Under the pieces are notes generated by a model that saw only the letters and a program-made list of their open reading frames with translations, had not been told where the DNA came from and did not search any database. A program made the translations under genes and the position numbers. From Balneolaceae bacterium (GTDB lineage: Bacteria > Bacteroidota > Rhodothermia > Balneolales > Balneolaceae), in the NCBI GenBank assembly GCA_021767245.1, contig JAASTO010000080.1, positions 1 through 10,519 on the forward strand: DNA of 10,519 nt. Direction: 5' to 3'. Positions within the stretch are counted from its first letter, which is position 1. The number at the start of each line of letters is the position of its first letter. Shown in pieces: positions 7,686-10,519 of the stretch.

Positions 7686-8843
7686 ATGCATTTTAAGAGA
7701 GTATTACAAGCAATTCTGATCGGAGGGCTCCTCAGCTGGGGAGCTTCTGATCTGTTTGCTCAGGATTATTACTTGTACGTTGCCGCTGAATCTGACGATC
7801 AGGTTCACCTGGTTCATTTTGACGGGAATTCCCAGCAAGGTTCGATCGCTGAAACCATTGATGTGGGAACCTGGCCACAGGAAAATGAGGGGCCCCATGG
7901 GCTTAATATTTCACCTGATGGTAAATATTGGTTTGTAAGCATTGCGCATGGCATGCCATATGGTTCCCTTTGGAAATACACAACCGGAACCAATGAGTAT
8001 GTGGATGAAGTTGAACTTGGACTCTTTCCGGCCACTATGGATATTTCATCCAGTACCGGGTTGCTCTATATCGTAAACTTCAACCTGCATGGCGATATGG
8101 AGCCTAGCACGGTATCGGTTGTTGAACCTGAAACTATGATGCGGCTTGATGATATTGAGACCGGGATCATGCCCCACGGTTCACGAATCACAGATGATGG
8201 TACCCGGCAGTATCATGTATCCATGATGACCGATGAGCTCATTGAGATCGACACCAAAATGCTGGAAGTATCACGCCGACTCAAACTCGGTAAAGATGCA
8301 AATAACAGTGCCCATAGCATGCATGCCGGTTCTGAGATGAACCACTCAAACATGGATCATTCTGAACACAGCGACATGGATCATGACAGCATGGAGCATA
8401 ATCCTGTGGAAAAACCAACCTGGGCTGATCCGCACCCAACCAAACCCCTGGTATATATTGCAGGGAATGGCTCGGATGAGATCCTCGAAGTGGATACCGG
8501 GAAGTGGGAAGTCACCAATCGATGGAACAGCGGAAAAGCCCCCTACAACCTCGAAGTGACCCACAATGGAAAATTACTGGTTGTGACCTATAAAGGTGAA
8601 GGAGCAACCGGGGTTTGGGATCTTGAGTCTGGTCAGGAACTCGCAAAAATCCCAAACAGTAGAAAAGTCAGCCATGGGGTGACGATCTCACCGGATGACA
8701 AATTTGCCTTTATATCAGTTGAGGGCATTGGCGGTGAACCCGGCTCGGTTGATATTATCAACCTTGAAACGCTCCAACGAGTGGATGTGGTTGAAACCGG
8801 AAAACAAGCAGGTGGCATAATTTTCTGGAAAATGGACAGATGA
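7686..8843 (+). CDS. Exported YncE/YVTN-like beta-propeller with a His/Met-rich loop
   Basis: A 385-residue secreted propeller. The signal peptide is residues 1-25 with cleavage probably at LFA|QD, nearly identical to that of the upstream gene. Blade strands recur at about 26-46, 70-86, 114-132, 162-180, 246-261, 285-302 and 328-347, with the YVTN-type pattern PHGLNISPDGKYWFVS. Three blades open with His-Gly: H71, H164 and H330, and H250 is near the same place in another. Between blades, residues 207-239 are an acidic, low-complexity insert containing H210, H213, H220, H225, H228, H233, H238 and M212, M218, M223, M231, M236, with repeated MDH. Similar MDH-rich stretches are found in copper-resistance proteins such as PcoA/CopA and CopB, so copper binding is a reasonable inference. 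The start lies 24 bases after the previous stop, with a weak AGAG 11 bases upstream, and a strong terminator follows. Enzymatic activity, if any, is unknown. Confidence 0.85.
   Translation: MHFKRVLQAILIGGLLSWGASDLFAQDYYLYVAAESDDQVHLVHFDGNSQQGSIAETIDVGTWPQENEGPHGLNISPDGKYWFVSIAHGMPYGSLWKYTTGTNEYVDEVELGLFPATMDISSSTGLLYIVNFNLHGDMEPSTVSVVEPETMMRLDDIETGIMPHGSRITDDGTRQYHVSMMTDELIEIDTKMLEVSRRLKLGKDANNSAHSMHAGSEMNHSNMDHSEHSDMDHDSMEHNPVEKPTWADPHPTKPLVYIAGNGSDEILEVDTGKWEVTNRWNSGKAPYNLEVTHNGKLLVVTYKGEGATGVWDLESGQELAKIPNSRKVSHGVTISPDDKFAFISVEGIGGEPGSVDIINLETLQRVDVVETGKQAGGIIFWKMDR
8304..8402 (+). other. Segment coding for the His/Met-rich insert of the second propeller
   Basis: Within the propeller gene, these 33 codons (residues 207-239) give 7 histidines and 5 methionines mixed with Ser, Asp, Glu and Asn. 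Near-repeats of MDH and MEH (NMDH, DMDH, SMEH) suggest local duplication of a short unit. The insert falls between two regular blade strands, so it should project as a flexible loop. Confidence 0.8.
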
Positions 8844-8881
8844 ACCAGCTGATCTGAATCTATCCGAACATCACTTTTACC

Positions 8882-8918
8882 AAAAGCCGGGACAGATCAT
8901 TTGTTCCGGCTTTTTATT
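8882..8918. terminator. Strong rho-independent terminator after the propeller operon
   Basis: AAAAGCCGGGACA pairs with TTGTTCCGGCTTTT (13 bp, one G-T pair) around the 7-base loop GATCATT, with a GC core AGCCGG/CCGGCT and a run of T ending TTTTTATTT. It starts 39 bases after the propeller stop. The last bases overlap the TAA stop of the convergent minus-strand gene, and the A4 at the left arm gives a T4 on the minus strand, so it may serve both. Confidence 0.85.
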
Positions 8919-9633
8919 TGAGTGAAATAACATGGCTAACGCTGTTATCCTTCTCATTTTCACTTGCGATCGTATCCTTATCAAGTGGTTCGATCTTGTA
9001 ACCCAACTTTTCAGCCATACCTATGATCAGTGTCTCAAGGCGGCCTTTATCCGTGTTGAATTTCACCAAAGCCGACCCCGTTCTGATATCGATCTTTTTA
9101 GCTGCGCGACCGATCATATCTGCACACCTGATAACCTCCGCCCCACTATAACTTTCCTTTTCCGAAAGCGGGCTGGGTTTAAAGGTTTTTTTATGCACAC
9201 TTAAGGACCTGATCTCACCGGTTTCATCATCCTGCTGAAGCCATTCGATCTTGTGATCTACATCCTTTACGTAATAAGCCAGGTATCGGGGCTTTTCACT
9301 TTCAATGTGAAAGCTGAATTCAGAAATCCAGACTTGTTTTACTTCCTCCATAGGGATATCGAACCAAACGCCTCCCTCTTCAACGGTCCAAACCAATCGG
9401 TCTTCAGCACTTTTCCTTTTGTCTCTGATCAAGCTTAATGGGTTGTTAAAAGCATCAGTCAGTTCGGTGATACCGGATTCGGGAAGTACTCTCAATTTTG
9501 GGGTATCATCTTCAGCCTTAACAAAATCCGGAGCGTCATTTTCGAATGTACATACTACACTGCTGATCCTTACAAATATGCGGATAAGTCCACTTTCAAT
9601 CGGAACTTCAAATGCTCTAAGATCTTTGCTCAT
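8914..9633 (-). CDS. Uncharacterised 239-residue protein, predicted cytosolic
   Basis: I do not recognise this protein. It has 239 residues with no signal peptide, membrane segment or familiar catalytic motif. The composition is charged (many Glu, Asp and Lys). The N-terminal two thirds alternate short hydrophobic strands with polar turns (IRIFVRISSVVCTF at 17-30, LVWTVEEGGVWFDI at 80-93, VKQVWISEFSFHI at 98-110), suggesting a beta-rich fold. The C-terminal third (about 160-215) looks alpha/beta. There are two cysteines, C28 and C170. I chose the ATG at 9633 (MSKDLRAFEV): the frame stays open to a TTG at 9699, but those extra 22 residues start with a rarer codon and lie in the A/T-rich spacer. 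The upstream A-rich stretch AGAAAAAATTT could serve ribosome binding. It is convergent with the propeller operon and divergent from the ZIP transporter, which says nothing clear about function. Confidence 0.75.
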   Translation of the reverse strand: MSKDLRAFEVPIESGLIRIFVRISSVVCTFENDAPDFVKAEDDTPKLRVLPESGITELTDAFNNPLSLIRDKRKSAEDRLVWTVEEGGVWFDIPMEEVKQVWISEFSFHIESEKPRYLAYYVKDVDHKIEWLQQDDETGEIRSLSVHKKTFKPSPLSEKESYSGAEVIRCADMIGRAAKKIDIRTGSALVKFNTDKGRLETLIIGMAEKLGYKIEPLDKDTIASENEKDNSVSHVISLK

Positions 9634-9767
9634 TGCCAAATTTTTTCTGTAGAATTCATGCCAAGTTAGTAAAATTATTTCCTGTATAGTAATAGCCAAA
9701 ATTTTATATATTTAGACAAGGCTAAATTTAATATATGTTATATCAAATAATTGCAAATTGAATCTCT

Positions 9768-10519
9768 ATGGAATTTATCCCTGACTGGTTTCTCAACCTT
9801 AGCCCTATCATACAGGCACTCATTGGAGGCCTTTTCACCTGGGGTGTAACTTCTCTTGGTGCTGCATTGGTGTTCCTCACCAAGACCATTAATTACAAAG
9901 TGCTGGATGGCATGATGGGCTTTGCAGCCGGCGTTATGATCGCGGCCAGTGTATGGTCTCTGATCATACCCGGTATTGATCTGGCTGAAGCACAGGATAT
10001 GATCGGGTGGATACCTGCTGCAGTCGGTTTCTTACTTGGTGGACTGTTCCTCAGGATCTGTGATGCCTACATCCCCCATCTTCACATTGGCCTGCCCCGT
10101 GATGAAGCGGAGGGAGTGGACACTAAATGGAAACGCGCCACATTGCTCGTGCTGGCTATCACCCTTCACAATATTCCGGAAGGACTTGCCATCGGGGTTC
10201 TGTTTGGAGCCGCCAGCCTTGGAATGGAGCTGGATGGAGGAGCCACAGTGGTCGGTGCTATTGCCCTCGCAATTGGGATTGGCATTCAAAATTTCCCTGA
10301 GGGGGTAGCTATCTCCATGCCTTTGCGCAGAGATGGGGTGAGCCGGTTAAAGAGCTTTAACTACGGACAATTATCTGCTATTGTTGAACCGGTGGCTGCT
10401 GTGATCGGTGCTGCAGCCGTGATCTACATAACCCCTGTACTGCCATATGCCCTATCCTTTGCGGCAGGTGCAATGATCTACGTGGTGGTGGAGGAATTAA
10501 TTCCTGAAAGCCAACAGCA
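9768..10519 (+). CDS. ZIP-family divalent metal transporter, GufA/BbZIP type (3' end cut by window)
   Basis: An open frame from ATG 9768 runs off the window end after 250 codons, so the C-terminus is missing; full-length relatives have eight membrane segments. Hydrophobic segments are visible at about 13-38, 46-68, 79-96, 124-149, 160-184, 200-221 and 224-241. The transport-site motifs are HNIPEG (H134, N135, E138) and IQNFPEG (Q174, N175, E178), plus E242/E243 in VVVEELIPES. A glutamine rather than histidine in the second motif is the pattern of GufA-like ZIPs, including BbZIP with its H177, E181, Q207 and E211. ZIPs import Zn or related divalent metals from periplasm to cytosol. The His-rich loop typical of some ZIPs is reduced to PHLHIG at 103-108. 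The leader is A/T-rich with no clear Shine-Dalgarno, and a 134-bp gap separates it from the divergent neighbour. Family call is very secure, metal choice is not. Confidence 0.93.
   Translation, partial: MEFIPDWFLNLSPIIQALIGGLFTWGVTSLGAALVFLTKTINYKVLDGMMGFAAGVMIAASVWSLIIPGIDLAEAQDMIGWIPAAVGFLLGGLFLRICDAYIPHLHIGLPRDEAEGVDTKWKRATLLVLAITLHNIPEGLAIGVLFGAASLGMELDGGATVVGAIALAIGIGIQNFPEGVAISMPLRRDGVSRLKSFNYGQLSAIVEPVAAVIGAAAVIYITPVLPYALSFAAGAMIYVVVEELIPESQQ

Noticed and set aside
5673..8843. Calling one of the propellers a nitrous oxide reductase or methanethiol oxidase
   Set aside because: The C-terminal cupredoxin copper motif of NosZ and the typical length and motifs of methanethiol oxidase are absent; only the general hub-histidine idea is comparable.
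9634..9699. 22-residue N-terminal extension of the unknown protein starting at a TTG
   Set aside because: The extension lies in the A/T-rich spacer, begins with a rare start codon and has no better leader than the ATG at 9633.
10032..10289. 85-codon minus-strand frame at the window end
   Set aside because: It is antisense to the ZIP transporter, whose plus-strand frame is open for 250 codons with clear family motifs.
5673..10519. Propeller operon plus ZIP transporter as one regulon
   Set aside because: A terminator and an opposite-strand gene separate them, and ZIPs are common; proximity alone does not support a shared system.

Overview
The window looks like a chromosomal segment from a Gram-negative bacterium, probably of the Bacteroidota/Balneolota type. 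The reasons are an LpxH-like phosphoesterase, secreted beta-propellers whose signal peptides end in FA|QD, moderate GC (mid-40s % by eye), and A/T-rich leaders with no clear Shine-Dalgarno sequence in front of any of the eight genes. The lineage is an inference from gene style. No mobile element, CRISPR array, tRNA or rRNA is visible.

Layout: (1) 14-1857, minus strand: a two-gene operon in which an LpxH-like metallophosphoesterase is followed, with a 4-bp ATGA overlap, by an MJ1255-type glycosyltransferase, suggesting an envelope glycolipid role. (2) 1985-2428, plus strand: an OsmC-family peroxidase-like gene, divergent from (1). The 127-bp gap holds a 17-bp palindrome that could be an operator. 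(3) 2557-5454, minus strand: gcvP, the full-length glycine decarboxylase P-protein, convergent with osmC across an 11-bp perfect hairpin that probably ends both transcripts. (4) 5673-8843, plus strand: two exported beta-propeller proteins in a likely operon with a 24-bp gap. The first has three Ig-like domains and a seven-bladed LVIVD-type propeller. The second is a YncE/YVTN-like propeller with a His/Met-rich loop. A strong terminator follows. (5) 8914-9633, minus strand: an unrecognised 239-residue protein. (6) 9768 to the window end, plus strand: a ZIP metal transporter of the GufA/BbZIP kind, cut by the window edge.

The most unusual content is the pair of secreted propellers. In the first, six of seven blades begin with a histidine at the equivalent position. 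In the second, three blades begin with a His-Gly motif and a loop carries 7 His and 5 Met in 29 residues. I infer a periplasmic or surface-exposed metal-binding (possibly copper) pair. The sequence shows the residues but does not prove the metal or any reaction. The remaining genes are housekeeping or stress functions.
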